NCBI GenBank assembly: GCA_000226015.1
Contig: JH156825.1
Coordinates: 18,859-43,213, forward strand
Direction: 5' to 3'
Length of the DNA stretch: 24,355 nt
Source of the DNA: Mnemiopsis leidyi
Lineage: Eukaryota > Ctenophora > Tentaculata > Lobata > Bolinopsidae
A program made the position numbers and the translations under genes. This document shows positions 9,811-20,164 of this stretch, one piece after another; the stretch's first letter is position 1; each line of letters starts with the position of its first letter. Below the pieces are notes generated by a model that was not told where the DNA came from, ran no database searches, and was given only the letters and a program-made list of their open reading frames with translations.

Positions 9811-12575
9811 TTACGCCGATTCCGAACAATCAGGCTCGTGAGCATCATAAACCTGAAGTAGGTTGATTTTTAGGCTTTTACGTTTTAAATTTGATATCTC
9901 TCTTATTTACTATCAGTCTGTCATTATATTTCAGTCTGTCATTATATTTCAGTCTGTTATTTACTATCAGTCTGTTATTTACTATCAGAAGTTAGACACT
10001 TTGAAATCATACCTCTCCAATGCAGCCTGCCTGCGTCCGAACCTCTGCAACGATCTCATCGACACGTTCCTTCGCCGCTGCAGAGAGCGTGTCAGAGATA
10101 ACGCCGTCAATTCTTTCAACCAGATCTTCGTACCGCTCCTCTACAAGATCGTACGCCTAATTGGGGAGGTTTTTGTGAGGCTCGCTGCAATGCTAGTGGT
10201 CAATTACTATAGTGGTCAATAAATAAATCGCACATATTGAAAAAAGGGAATGATAATACATCTCGAATAAATAACAATGTACCCCCTGCCGGCTCTTTAT
10301 GTGTTTTCAGGCCCAATTTTTAATAATTCGTGACGTTCAGCGAATCAGCGGTGGGTCAACAGAATTCAGATCAACATTTTGAAATTAGCCAAGTAGCCGA
10401 TCTGTTACGATGCTGACAAAAAGCAAATTGGCTGACAAAATATTGTGCGAGCCTTGATTTTTTCGTAAAACCTTAGTTGCCACTGTGAAAGTGTGAAGAG
10501 GTAAATGACAATCACTGTGTCCTGGGACAATTTAAGTGGCGATTCGCAAATATGGCTCGAAATAACATTCTTATACATTTCTCATGACCACAGCACATCT
10601 ACATTACGCGTAATTACTGACAAGTATCCTTGTGTCAAGTGACTGCTATTCAGCTAAACGGACTTCAAATAATGCTTTAGCTATAGAGTGCTGCTATACA
10701 CATTATTGCAGCTACCCTTACTTTTCAAGAAAAAAGAAATTTAGGGCGAATATTTGTACTGTAGTGGTCAATAACGAGTACAAGGGACTTGGCGCTCGTT
10801 AATGAAGTTAGTTAAAGAATTTTTCTTTTACGGCCATCAGTACTCAAACTTTATCTGTTTATTTATTTATTACTAGTGGCCCTCAGCTGCGTGAAAGTAA
10901 AGTCCGTGCAAATTATGTTTTATTTGGAGATTTTAATCCTCACGTGTTACTGCTTAACTAGTTCATCACAACTTTTTATTGAACTTACGGCTGTATCAGC
11001 TCAATATCAGAATTTTAAAAACTTTTTTTAAATAGAAGGAGTCATTACCAAGGGTCAAAAACTGAATGACCAGCAATTCCCGGTAATTACGTACAAACTA
11101 AGAAAAAGTATGACGTGCAGTTTACAAGAGTTAATGTATATAAACTAACCTCAATGGTCTTCTCTGCAACATTCTTCAAACAGCACGGCATGGCGAAACT
11201 GGTACTTGCGCTCAAATAAGAGTCAGCGTTTTCTTGGCAAGATCCACAAAACTCCGAAGCATCCGTGCATGACCCCTCCTCGTGCATCGCATTAAGCAGG
11301 GGTTTGAAGTAGAGGGCAGACTCGTCGAAACAGTTCTCATTACAGAAGCCTTTAGCAACCTCGATAAAATCGTTGCCAGCTTCCTCTGCATCAGAGGAAA
11401 TCTGAGTTCTTTCTTCGTCAGAGAAGAATTCGTTGATCGCCTCCTCTATGTCTGCGACACTGTTAAATCTCTTCATTACCTGATAGTGAACAAATAAAGA
11501 AATAACAAGGTTGTATTCAATATACGTAGAATATTTGTGGAGAATTTTCGTAAATTTATCAACGGTAAATTCTTTAACCGTACATTATACCTATATCCAT
11601 GATTTAAATCATTGATTTAGAAATCGATGTATTATTTTTAGGTTCCTTATCAGTCTGGAACGGCAAAAAAGCATGAGGATGGAAAAAATTAAGTGGTTTG
11701 ATTTGCCCGCCACTCACCAGATCGGCAAGCTCCTTAAATAGGGGTTCAGCATTGCTTTCTCTGACCAACTTTAACGCTTCTGCCTTATATCTAGTTTGGT
11801 AGGCCAATTCTGCTGCTTTAAGTGATTCCGTTACAAAGTTTGGGTTCGCGGCTATACACCTCTGAAAAGAATAAAACTGTTACATGATGGAATATTTCCA
11901 TCCTAATGTACCCTATTTAACTAGATTATAGAAATTTATTGGGGGGTATTGCAGTGGCGGCTAAAAATTGGTCGTACGAAAATATTTTTTCGAAAATTCC
12001 CGAATTTTATTCCATATCTCCATAAGGCGTATAAGGAATATCGAAATGTAAGGCATGCACGGATTATCAAAAATCGGATAGGATTAAAGAACCGAATTAG
12101 ATTTCTTGTTGTGAATGAATAAATGATTGAAAAGTAAGAAGTTTAGAAAAAACCGAAAACGGTATTTGCTTATTTGGAAGTTGACTGTCATCTTTCTACT
12201 TATTCTATATATAAGGCGTGGACATTAGAATGGTGGCAACTACCAAATTTGACGAGGAATCCGGATTTGATAGTTTCAAATTCAAAAAATGATCACGAGA
12301 CCTCGTAAGTGACCCCTTATAAGGCCTCAAAATGAAATTTTTAACTTTGAGCTAGGGAAAAGTTAGACCAATATTTTGATGTAGAATTTGACGAGGAATC
12401 CGAATTTTATCATTTTGAAGCCGACAAATGAAAATTTTCAACTTGAAATTACAAGGAATCTGAAAACCACGTGTCTTTTCTGGCTGGAGGCACCCTTAGC
12501 GTTTTGCGACTGATATATGTATAAATATATACTTTTTGAAATTTTCGATTCTCAGGGATATTTCGTCAATATGGC

Positions 12576-12642
<67 letters not shown>

Positions 12643-15028
12643 NNNNNNNNNNNTTTTTAAATTTTTTGTCTGCAAATGGAAATTTATGATGATTGGCCAG
12701 GAGTATGGTTGTTGGATCGTTTCATGTTGTTGTAGGGGGTTGATAGACATAAATATATACGAGTTTTGATATTGGAGAAGCTTTCAATAAACATGTGTTA
12801 ATCGTCGTCAGCTCATGTTGTGGTGTGCAGTGGTAACTGATGTGTGACCCCCTTCATTCCCGCCCTACAATCATATGACACACTAGCATAAACAAGCGTG
12901 CCTTGACAGCACCTTGTTAACTCAACGGCCTGCACTGGTGCTCTCGTATGTATCACGTTAGGCGTTATCGTACTGCTTGACAACGGTGTTCGGATGATTG
13001 AATCTTACCCTGTCAATGCAAGGATGTGATCGCATGAAAGGAAAAGAGTAGCGTCATGTGATAAACTATATTCATCATAAAGTATCATACTAAGCTCTGG
13101 AACAATAGAGCCAGTTCAAACTCCAGTATTTCCAAGGCGACTTTTAAATTTAGTTGTCAAAACTATGTAATACAGTCGGAAGACACTTTCTTACCTATTT
13201 AACATTGTTCCAATGACAAAAAGACGGTAAATAGACACATAAGAGACAATTTAGACCCAATTTCGGCCCCAAAAGGCACTCCCCGATTTACTGTGCATTT
13301 TTGCATATATATATATATATATGAACGTCTGTCCCGCTTTTTCTTGGCACCACTTTTTTTCTAGAAACAAGAGCAAATTATTTTCCAAAGTTTGGTTTTA
13401 CAACACCTTATCTATCTCCAGAGATAAGAGAGGAGGTGGGGAGGGGGTTCTCGGCAATGTGAATTGTGGGTACTAGGAACCCTGGCCGTAGGCCGGGTTG
13501 CCAGCTAGTAGCTTTTAACGTTGCACAGTCTTGAATGTTTCACATTTTTCAATGTCTCGGCAAAAAAACTTAGCAAATCTCATTGTATGATCTTAAACTA
13601 ACGTCAACTGCTGCAGAGATTTGATTAAAACATTTTTCCCCATGTTTGCAGGCCAAGTTGCCCATCTCAGTTAGACCGTCAATGTCCTCAGCAAGTTGTC
13701 TGTAGCTGACGGGGGCTGTTTGATCGCCGTACTTATCCTCCATTCTGAATCCGTAACACAGCGCTGAGTGAGAGATATATCATTAGCTCTAGTGATCAGG
13801 GGAAGGCCCGAGAGTGGGGTCCTTGCTAGTACATACTTGCAATGCTTTTATAAGCTCGTGAATACATAATGATATGTTTCAACCCCTAATAAAGGTCTGC
13901 TTGATTGTTGTGCGGTATTCCTTAGAATAGCAACTTAATGCTCTCTGAATTTGGTTTGTTTAGACGTTTGACCTTTTATTCATTGAATTCCTCTTACCCT
14001 GCCTAGTTTCAATTACTGAAATGAAAAAACCTAATGTGGGTATTATTAGATTAGTCTTAATACTTTCGACACTACTATTTTATAAATAATTTGAGCATTG
14101 TATAGAGCCTTTTATTGACTGTATGTATTTGAGATTTTGAGGAACTTAGACGCCAGACTATCTTTTGGGAGGAGACCGGTCAGGGGCGATTTTTTATGTT
14201 TTCTAACAAATTAGGAACTGTTTTATTGAATTTAGATTTTTATATAAGTATAATTGAAAATTCTTCGAACACCCATTTAAGTTACCTTGTTTTGATAGTG
14301 TGCTGCATTTCCCTGAAAATAATATTTGGACTCCATTCGAGAGTTCTGGGCAGGATTCTCTGAAATAAAGGCTTTTTAAGATGATTTACAGTGTGACAAT
14401 CTCCTACAAGTATCGTGGGTAGAAAAAGTTGGTCGAAAAGTTCTTGCATTTCTAACGAGCACATGTAATTGACAATAAGGACGGTTAGCGGAGACTTGTC
14501 TGTGGCTATAACTCTGGAACCTGTCTTTGGCTATAACTCTGAAACTTGTCTTTGGCTATAACTCTAAATCCTGTCTTTGGCTATAACTCTAAAACCTGAC
14601 TTTGGCTACAACTCTTAAACTGTCTCGTCATATTCATATGGTCCGCAGAATTAACATGTACATTGTACATGGTTATTTTGACCTATGAAGCAACATATGA
14701 CATAAAAAGAATGGATAAAGCCTTGACATGATCACTTTTTTGCAATTGATATCAGGGCTAATTCATTCCCAGGTTAGTCCTTGACATGGGTCATGGTCAA
14801 GACCGAGTGATGTAATTGTTTTTAGGAGCAAAAGTGATTGTAAACTAAAGTTAAAAGGGTCTGGGGTGCCCATTGTCAGGTTGAGAAATAAAAAACTACT
14901 ACTCACCCAAATATGACCGTGGCTGCAGTGCTAACAATCGACCTGATTTCTAGAATTCTTTCCCTGTCCTTATTACAGAAGTCAGAGGACACCACGGTGG
15001 TCAGAGATAACAGTACAAGGAACCTCAT
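9811..15028 (-). CDS. Predicted secreted cysteine-rich helical protein, family unknown
   Basis: Seven exons on the minus strand, in coding order: 15028-14907, 14359-14286, 13763-13603, 11861-11718, 11479-11150, 10156-10013 and 9852-9811 (stop TAA). All have AG acceptors and GT donors (GTGAGT, GTAACT, GTTAGT, GTGAGT, GTTAGT, GTATGA) and all phases join (2, 1, 0, 0, 0, 0), giving 338 residues. Residues 1-15 form a signal peptide, with likely cleavage after VSS. The mature part has 16 cysteines, an even number, fitting a disulfide-bonded extracellular protein. The rest is acidic and helical, with no transmembrane segment. A pattern of C, 3-5 residues, then CF occurs twice (104-111, 213-218), each with another cysteine 10-20 residues on, suggesting an old internal duplication. 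Cysteines cluster at 238-267. I recognise no family and assign no function. Exons 4 and 6 are both exactly 144 bases. A further exon inside an intron cannot be excluded. Confidence 0.8.
9908..9989 (+). repeat. 18-bp tandem repeat in the last intron of the minus-strand gene
   Basis: Four to five copies of an 18-base unit such as TTTACTATCAGTCTGTTA, with a TATTTCAG variant. The array sits between the last two coding exons of the secreted-protein gene, 24 bases from exon 6. Read on the plus strand it mimics splice acceptors (TATCAG, TTTCAG), which gives a misleading plus-strand open frame over exon 6. Confidence 0.85.
10157..11149 (-). other. Intron 5 of the secreted-protein gene
   Basis: 993 bases of intron. 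The phrase TAGTGGTCAAT occurs at about 10193, 10210 and 10763, two of these within 17 bases. Otherwise I see nothing: no exon, repeat array or mobile element with clear ends. Confidence 0.6.
12578..12653. repeat. (AT)n microsatellite ending in an assembly gap
   Basis: About 65 bases of uninterrupted AT dinucleotide, followed by 11 N (12643-12653). The gap almost certainly reflects unresolved microsatellite length, so the true array is probably longer. A second, shorter AT run lies at 13305-13322. Confidence 0.98.
13305..13508 (+). mobile_element. Helitron-like non-autonomous element (3' end clear)
   Basis: The right end has the hallmark of a Helitron 3' terminus. A GC-rich hairpin (13478-13499: AACCCTGGCC, loop GTA, GGCCGGGTT, one bulged T) is followed five bases later by CTAG (13505-13508) and then T. 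Upstream, an AT run leading into ATGAACGTCTGTCCC resembles the AT-rich start with a TGTCTGTCC word common in animal Helitrons. I cannot fix the 5' terminus, which should be TC after A, so the left boundary is approximate. There is no coding capacity. It sits in intron 3 of the minus-strand gene. Confidence 0.55.
14495..14620 (+). repeat. 25-bp tandem repeat, five copies
   Basis: Five copies of CTGTCTTTGGCTATAACTCT plus GAAAC or a variant (26, 25, 25, 25 and 25 bases). It lies in intron 1 of the secreted-protein gene between the signal-peptide exon and exon 2. It is not coding. Confidence 0.95.
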
Positions 15029-15120
15029 TTCTGTTCCTAAATTTTGTAATCTTATGCTAAATATCACCTACATCAAATTATGGTAAAAATTGTGACCGTG
15101 ATCAAGGCAAAAATCCAAAG

Positions 15121-15135
15121 CCCCCCCCCCCCCCC
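15121..15135. repeat. C15 homopolymer (G15 on the minus strand)
   Basis: Fifteen consecutive C, 93 bases upstream of the ATG of the minus-strand secreted-protein gene, so a G run in its leader or proximal promoter. Homopolymers of this length vary in number and are error-prone in assembly. Confidence 0.95.
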
Positions 15136-15292
15136 TACGACTTTAGGAGAAGTAAGACTAGAGACAAGAGTTAGGGAAGTGGGATAATTAGAGGAGAAAG
15201 TAAAGAAGTAAAGAAAGACTTCAACTTCCACAGGCAAGCACTGAATCTCTCTTACTAGCTAGGAGAAGTGAGATTGATGAGGAAAGGAGGGG

Positions 15293-15300
15293 TTTAAATA
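15293..15300 (-). promoter_or_regulatory. Possible TATA box of the secreted-protein gene
   Basis: On the minus strand TATTTAAA, followed by CCCC, lies 265 bases upstream of the ATG. It is the only TATA-like element in a non-AT-rich setting there. No initiator or transcript evidence exists, so this is weak. Confidence 0.25.
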
Positions 15301-15639
15301 CTACTTGAATCCATCAGTCGTGACTCATCCTTACGGGAATCTGCAGTTCTTATCTGCATAATTATCCTCCTGGAATATTTCTGGAGAAGGTGTTTTCCAT
15401 GTTTTACGAATGTCGTCTCTCCATTTGCACCATCCGCACCATGTTCACTATCTGTTTCGATATACCAGTTTCTGCAATCGGAGAAAATAAACTAGTTTTA
15501 TAATTATTCAATTATCTAAAGACCGACTCAATTTTTTTTCTTCGATAATCGTGTGTTAAAATAGGCGCTGACCTTGATAAGGTCTGGTTAAGTTTTGCTA
15601 TCTTAACCGGAGCTGCACCTTACATAAATTCCTGCTTTC

Positions 15640-15835
15640 CGGCTCAAAAGGTTTACCAATTAGTTTATTTGATAAAACTGATTCAGCACTTGTTCGTTCA
15701 CACCTAATTTATGCATCTGCTGCTATTATTTCGCCTCTTGCAGTGCTGTAAGCTGAAGGCTTCTTAAGAATTTCGAATATCACAGTCCAAAGAAATGCAA
15801 AGCAAGTTTTAGCATCTTAATAAAAATCAGTGTTG
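15640..15835 (+). mobile_element. Decayed LINE fragment (after the RT core)
   Basis: A frame at about 15658-15740 reads LFDKTDSALVRSHLIYAS. This matches the region downstream of the polymerase core in Jockey/CR1-type LINEs, typically LYKALVRSxLEYAS. A little further, in another frame, ISNITVQRNAKQVLA resembles the following IxxVQRxA motif. Stops and frameshifts interrupt it. It lies upstream of, not after, the RT core fragment at 16262, so the two are separate or rearranged insertions. Confidence 0.5.
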
Positions 15836-16261
15836 GAGTTTTTAGTATCACTAGAAGCTCTAAGTTGTTGCCTGAATTGCAAATTTGACCTTGCAATATC
15901 TTTTAAAGATTTCGTTAATACTTTCATAACATCCACAAACCGTCATACCAGTGCAATGCGATGTGCATAGCGTCTGTGGTAGTTCGAGTTGACTGAAGCC
16001 TCCGAGATTTCCTCAGATTTTGTGGGAACACACATTAAGCCAGTCCAAGCTAAGACACCTGAATATTTATCCTCCATGTGTTAGTAGTGCATTGAAATCT
16101 GAAAGTAAGCATTTTGTGGGAAATATTTAAAATGCTAAATCTTAGTATTCTACAAGAAGTATGGCCGATTGATGATACTCTTTAACATCAATGTTATAAG
16201 ACGATCTTATCATAACAGATGGTAGTTTCCATTGTATATTATATCTATAACGAATAATACC

Positions 16262-16700
16262 AAAAGCAAGGTTGTTCTTCTGCTCCTAGACCTCAGTGCA
16301 GCATTTGATACTATCATTCATGAGATTCTATTTGCAAAGCTGAAAAGTAGTGAGCGGGCTTTCACTGTAAGCATCAATGGACAACGCTCTTCGAATAAGA
16401 GTTCCACAGGACTCTATTCTCGGCTCTATCTTGTTCATTTTATACACAAAGGAGCTCAGTTCACTAGCCAAGAAACATGGGGTTTCCATTCACTTGTATG
16501 CTGACGATACTCAACTATACGTTGAATTTAACCCACTGATTCAAAACGTTTTCATCATTAAGGAGAGGATCATAGCATGTCTACAGGACATCAAAATCGG
16601 GATGGAGTACCATAAACTAAAACTTAACCCTAAAAAAACAGAAGCACTCTTAACTCCTCCAGACGTTTCACTTATCAATATAGTTATGTACTTACGTTGT
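16262..16700 (+). mobile_element. Broken non-LTR retrotransposon reverse transcriptase
   Basis: A partial reverse transcriptase domain. LLDLSAAFDTI (about 16281-16313) is the conserved block that holds the first catalytic Asp. QDSILGSILFILYTKELSS follows in another frame, and YADD, the catalytic box, is at 16497-16508. About 25-30 codons that normally separate the AAFD block from the VSING block are missing, and a frameshift near 16380-16395 breaks the frame, so this is a dead 5'- and 3'-truncated copy. The motif spacing fits the CR1/Jockey/L2 group. It lies in the spacer upstream of the hydrolase. Confidence 0.9.
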
Positions 16701-16703
16701 TAG

Positions 16704-18650
16704 ATTATGATGCCAGCTCAAGATTGTTTTTGCAGTTTAGAACATTTACTGGTTTTGAGTGAAAAATATCTTGTTAGTAGTTTGATACATACAATGGAAT
16801 TAACTTCAGGAAAAGACATTAGGTAGATTTTGTCACGTTAGTGCAATGAAGGCAACAATATTAAATATATTTTTAGATGAGCAATTTATCGTCCAATTAT
16901 TGGCCATGACTTTTTTAAGAGATTTTAGAATTAGTCCGGAGAAAAAAGCATCAGGTATGTAGCAAACAAATATTATAGCACTGATGCTTTTAAGGTTGTA
17001 CAAAAAGTTTTGGAATTAATTTGGCGTATAGAAATCAATAGTAAAACAGTATTTCAGATAGGTAATTACTTACAAGTTTTGAATGCAAAACATGTTAGAT
17101 AGTTAAATTAAAGTTTGGTGTTTCCAATTTTATTGTTACAATTGAAGATTTAACAAGGAGGATAAATTTGTGAAAAATTAGAGCCAAGGAAAAGATTATA
17201 CCATGACAGATAAGCTGATCCCAATTTGAAAAGTGTAGTTTCCTTACAATCTGAAACAGTCACTGGTCGGGAATCTGATGCTTTCCTTCAGTCATACAGC
17301 TGATTCTAGTCTTGTCACCTAAACACAGTCTGCAGTGCAGTGGGATCTCTTTGGTAGGCAGTGATGCAAACTTAGATCTTGCAAGACTACATATCGAACA
17401 GATCGTGACTACTGATTTTAAATTAATTAATGTAAAAGGTGTCTGACCCTCTCGTTCCTTTCAAAAAGAGAGTGACTTATTTTCCAAAATAATGAACTTT
17501 CAAAAATGAGACTGGTTGCCATAAATTTCATTCAATAAAGCTACAAAAAATCTCATATTCCATTAAAATGGTACATTTTGTGTCATGTGGACTGGAATTT
17601 TGCCATCCTATGACCTATCATCCATGAGACTAAGCTAGGACACCAGATTGTGCAGAAAAAGGGTAAAATAAATGTATCAGAAATTCGATTTCTACAGTTA
17701 TCAATTCACAATTTCATCTTTAATTTAAAGCCAAAGTTGGATTTTGACCAAAACAGCTAATTACCCTAAATTTTTGCAGAAAATAAGAGAACATGGGGCC
17801 GTTCCCATATGACGTAATTAGGGGTCAAACTGGTCTGGGAACGCTAGCATTTGCCAAGCCCCTTCACCACCCATAAACTCTTAAAATCGCATTGCGGTAC
17901 TCGAAATAAGCCTTTTTTGCTGACAACTCTTAACTTAACCAACCACCAGAAGGTCGTGGTCAACTAACTTTGCTTATTTTGCCACATTCCCAAAATTTAT
18001 CAAGATGTCTTTACAGTAAATATGACTGTACTTATATAAGTTTATAGAAGAAACTAGAAGACAAACTGGATACTTCCCAGGATTTTACTATATTAGATCA
18101 GTTACCACAACATAATTAGATTTTAAATAAATTTTAGGATGTTCGTATCCAAGAAGCAAATTGTTACATTGTCTTTTATGGGCCATACCGGACAAAGATC
18201 ATTATATTACAGTATACAATTTGAAATATATATTTAATTTCATAATACCGAATCCTATTTAAATTTGTTTTCGGTCGTGTTTCTTTAATTTTCATTATTA
18301 CCTACAAAGCGTCAGTATTGTAGTATATTGGAATTGATTTGTACAAAGAAATAAAGTAATAGCGTTTATCACTGGCGATTGATCCGAATTCTCGCTGTTT
18401 AATCACTGTGGCGTGATAGTAATATTTTCAGCAGGCAGATGTTTACTGAATTTACTTATCTTATTTTTTTTCTTATCTTGATTCTTGATTACATTAATTT
18501 GAGCGGTTACTGTAAAAAATTGGGAAATTCGACCGCTAATTTTTATGACTAAGAACCACTGCTTCAGTTATTATCTAGAAAAAGTGGATCAATATGATGT
18601 CATTATAAATTTATAAAATTAATGATTTTAGAAGCATAAAATTCTTAAAA
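16704..18650. other. AT-rich intergenic stretch
   Basis: About 1.9 kb without a supportable exon. The only structure I note is a perfect 8-bp inverted repeat, CGTTCCCA (17810-17817) with TGGGAACG (17836-17843), inside a GC-richer patch beginning GGGGCCGTTCC and containing TGACGTAA. This looks like a repeat remnant but cannot be classified. The last 500 bases upstream of the hydrolase are AT-rich with no clear promoter element. Confidence 0.55.
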
Positions 18651-18670
18651 CCTAACAGAACACAGGTAAA

Positions 18671-19753
18671 ATGACGCGTGTGGAGTCCAAGAATCTATTT
18701 GATTTCAAACTAACGGGACAGATAGACGAAGAACTCGAAGCCATGAACTCCCAGTTTGAAGAAATGATGGAAGAATCTCCTGAAACAAAACAAACCCTAG
18801 ATCGCATGCAGGAACTACAGGAGAAAAACGATCCTGATTCCAATGAGGAGTACATAAAACTCTTCCGGGGGGTTAGTGAACCGTTTGTGCAGTGGCTCAA
18901 CGGGAATGAAGCGTTAAAGTTCGGGGATGAGAAGACAGTGACTACATCTATAAAGGTGCCTACATCTCACTGTGGAGAACATGATGTGCATGTCGAGGTG
19001 TACACTCCGAAGGAACTTGAAAACGAGACGAGACGAGGCGCGTACATCTACGCGCATGGTGGAGGCGCTGTATCCTTCTCAGCAGCGGACGTGCGGCCCG
19101 GCGTACAATGTCAAGCTGTTCACATGAACATGGTGGCGTTTAATGTGGACTACCGACTTGCTCCGGAGACAAAGTGTCCAGACAACATCAAGGATTATTA
19201 CGAGGTGGTCAAGTACGTCAGCAAGAACGCAGACAGTCTGGGCATCGACCCCGCCAAGATTGTTCTCTCGGGAGAAAGTGGGGGAGGGTATATAGTACTA
19301 GGCACCATGGTAATGTTAGCTGAGAATGACGAGGGCGATCTTGTAAAGTTAGCCATGCCTGTAGTGCCCATGGTGGACGATTACTGCTTCTCCGACCCCC
19401 TCGCCATGACCGTGGAAGAGCGATTTTCCCACGCGGAACAACGGAAAATCTATCAGTATATGATAGCAGCGGATTTCGAGCAACAAAGAACCAGTCCCTA
19501 TCTCTTCCCGGGAAAGGCAAGTGAAGAGCTGCTGGCGAAGTTTCCTCCTACAATCATTATCGGAGCAGAGTTTGATGGGTTTATCACGGAGAACACGCGG
19601 TTTTCTAGCAGGATACGTCGGGCTGGTCGTCTGTTGGAGTTCGTTATACTTCCAGGATGTACCCACATCTCGTTCTACATCCCCGGCACTCAGGGAAACA
19701 AAACTTTTGTTGAGGTCATCAAAACTATTGCTAAGGAGTATGTTCATTGTTAG
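18671..19753 (+). CDS. Alpha/beta hydrolase (HSL / arylacetamide deacetylase type), intronless
   Basis: One uninterrupted frame of 360 residues. Family IV (hormone-sensitive lipase group) signatures are present: the oxyanion-hole motif HGGG (129-132), the nucleophile elbow GESGG with Ser203, the DYRLAPE block (160-166), catalytic Asp302 in AEFDG and catalytic His332 in CTHIS. The enzyme should hydrolyse carboxyl esters of small acyl or aryl substrates; the exact substrate cannot be told. There is no signal peptide or membrane anchor; the first 60 residues are acidic and helical, so a soluble intracellular enzyme is likely. The ATG at 18671 has A at -3 and follows a CACAG that could be a splice acceptor of a 5' untranslated exon. 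Every neighbouring gene is split, so the lack of introns is notable: it may reflect retroposition, transfer from a microbe, or simple intron loss. Confidence 0.93.
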   Translation: MTRVESKNLFDFKLTGQIDEELEAMNSQFEEMMEESPETKQTLDRMQELQEKNDPDSNEEYIKLFRGVSEPFVQWLNGNEALKFGDEKTVTTSIKVPTSHCGEHDVHVEVYTPKELENETRRGAYIYAHGGGAVSFSAADVRPGVQCQAVHMNMVAFNVDYRLAPETKCPDNIKDYYEVVKYVSKNADSLGIDPAKIVLSGESGGGYIVLGTMVMLAENDEGDLVKLAMPVVPMVDDYCFSDPLAMTVEERFSHAEQRKIYQYMIAADFEQQRTSPYLFPGKASEELLAKFPPTIIIGAEFDGFITENTRFSSRIRRAGRLLEFVILPGCTHISFYIPGTQGNKTFVEVIKTIAKEYVHC

Positions 19754-19883
19754 AGTACTAACAAGAAGTATGCACATTGTTTGAGGGCCAGGGACAGGAT
19801 CGAAATACATGTAGACAGTGGACACTTGTTCAGGCAAATCAGTCATGAATTTAAGTACGTTAGCAGATTAGTAGATTATTATA

Positions 19884-19889
19884 AATAAA
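19884..19889 (+). terminator. Poly(A) signal of the hydrolase gene
   Basis: AATAAA 131 bases after the stop codon. The usual cleavage zone 10-30 bases downstream falls inside the left arm of the inverted repeat at 19892-20016. Confidence 0.65.
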
Positions 19890-19891
19890 AG

Positions 19892-20016
19892 ATTACCGTG
19901 AACAACATAGGACGTTTTACAGGACCCATTTCGCGCCGACAGGACCCATTTATATGCCTTTTCATATGCCGGCGCGAATGGGTTCCATTTAAACGTCCTA
20001 TGTTGTTCACAGTAAT
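19892..20016. repeat. Long inverted repeat, 47-bp arms (hairpin / MITE-like)
   Basis: The left arm (19892-19938) and right arm (19970-20016) are complementary at about 85% of positions; the outer 26 bases have one mismatch (ATTACCGTGAACAACATAGG at the left end). The spacer is 31 bases. A 13-base word, ACAGGACCCATTT, is repeated directly inside the left arm and the start of the spacer. The flanks are made of similar AGATTAGTAG words, so a target-site duplication cannot be told. It is probably a foldback or MITE insertion in or just after the hydrolase 3' untranslated region. Confidence 0.85.
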
Positions 20017-20164
20017 GATGATTAGTAGATTAGCAGATTTGTAGATTATTAGCAGATTATGTTTATCTCTAACAGTTTTAGAAATTTTATAATCCTACTC
20101 TGTTATCGGTGTTAATAATTGAATAATAATATTGCTTTTATAATTTTTATGAATAATTAGATTT

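Larger units (their letters stand above)
11862..13602 (-). other. Intron 3 of the secreted-protein gene, repeat-rich
   Basis: 1741 bases. A CAGTGGCGG word at 11952 resembles hAT-type termini but has no partner end or 8-bp duplication that I can find. The phrase TTTGACGAGGAATCCG occurs twice, near 12249 and 12388. An AT microsatellite, an 11-base N run and a Helitron-like end are listed separately. An unseen exon could hide here. Confidence 0.5.

Noticed and set aside
9863..10222. A 119-residue plus-strand open frame
   Set aside because: It is the antisense of minus-strand exon 6 extended through the 18-bp tandem repeat. The minus reading has proper donor and acceptor sites, phase agreement with its neighbours and a helical acidic product.
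11952..11962. CAGTGGCGGCT as the end of another hAT element
   Set aside because: No partner terminus and no repeat of the flanking 8 bases could be found.
14282..14464. A 60-residue minus-strand frame over the second exon of the secreted-protein gene
   Set aside because: Its reading frame does not agree with the phases of exons 1 and 3. The frame that joins both is the one used in the model.
19218..19846. Minus-strand and shifted frames over the hydrolase
   Set aside because: Shadows of the 360-residue hydrolase frame, which carries an intact catalytic triad.
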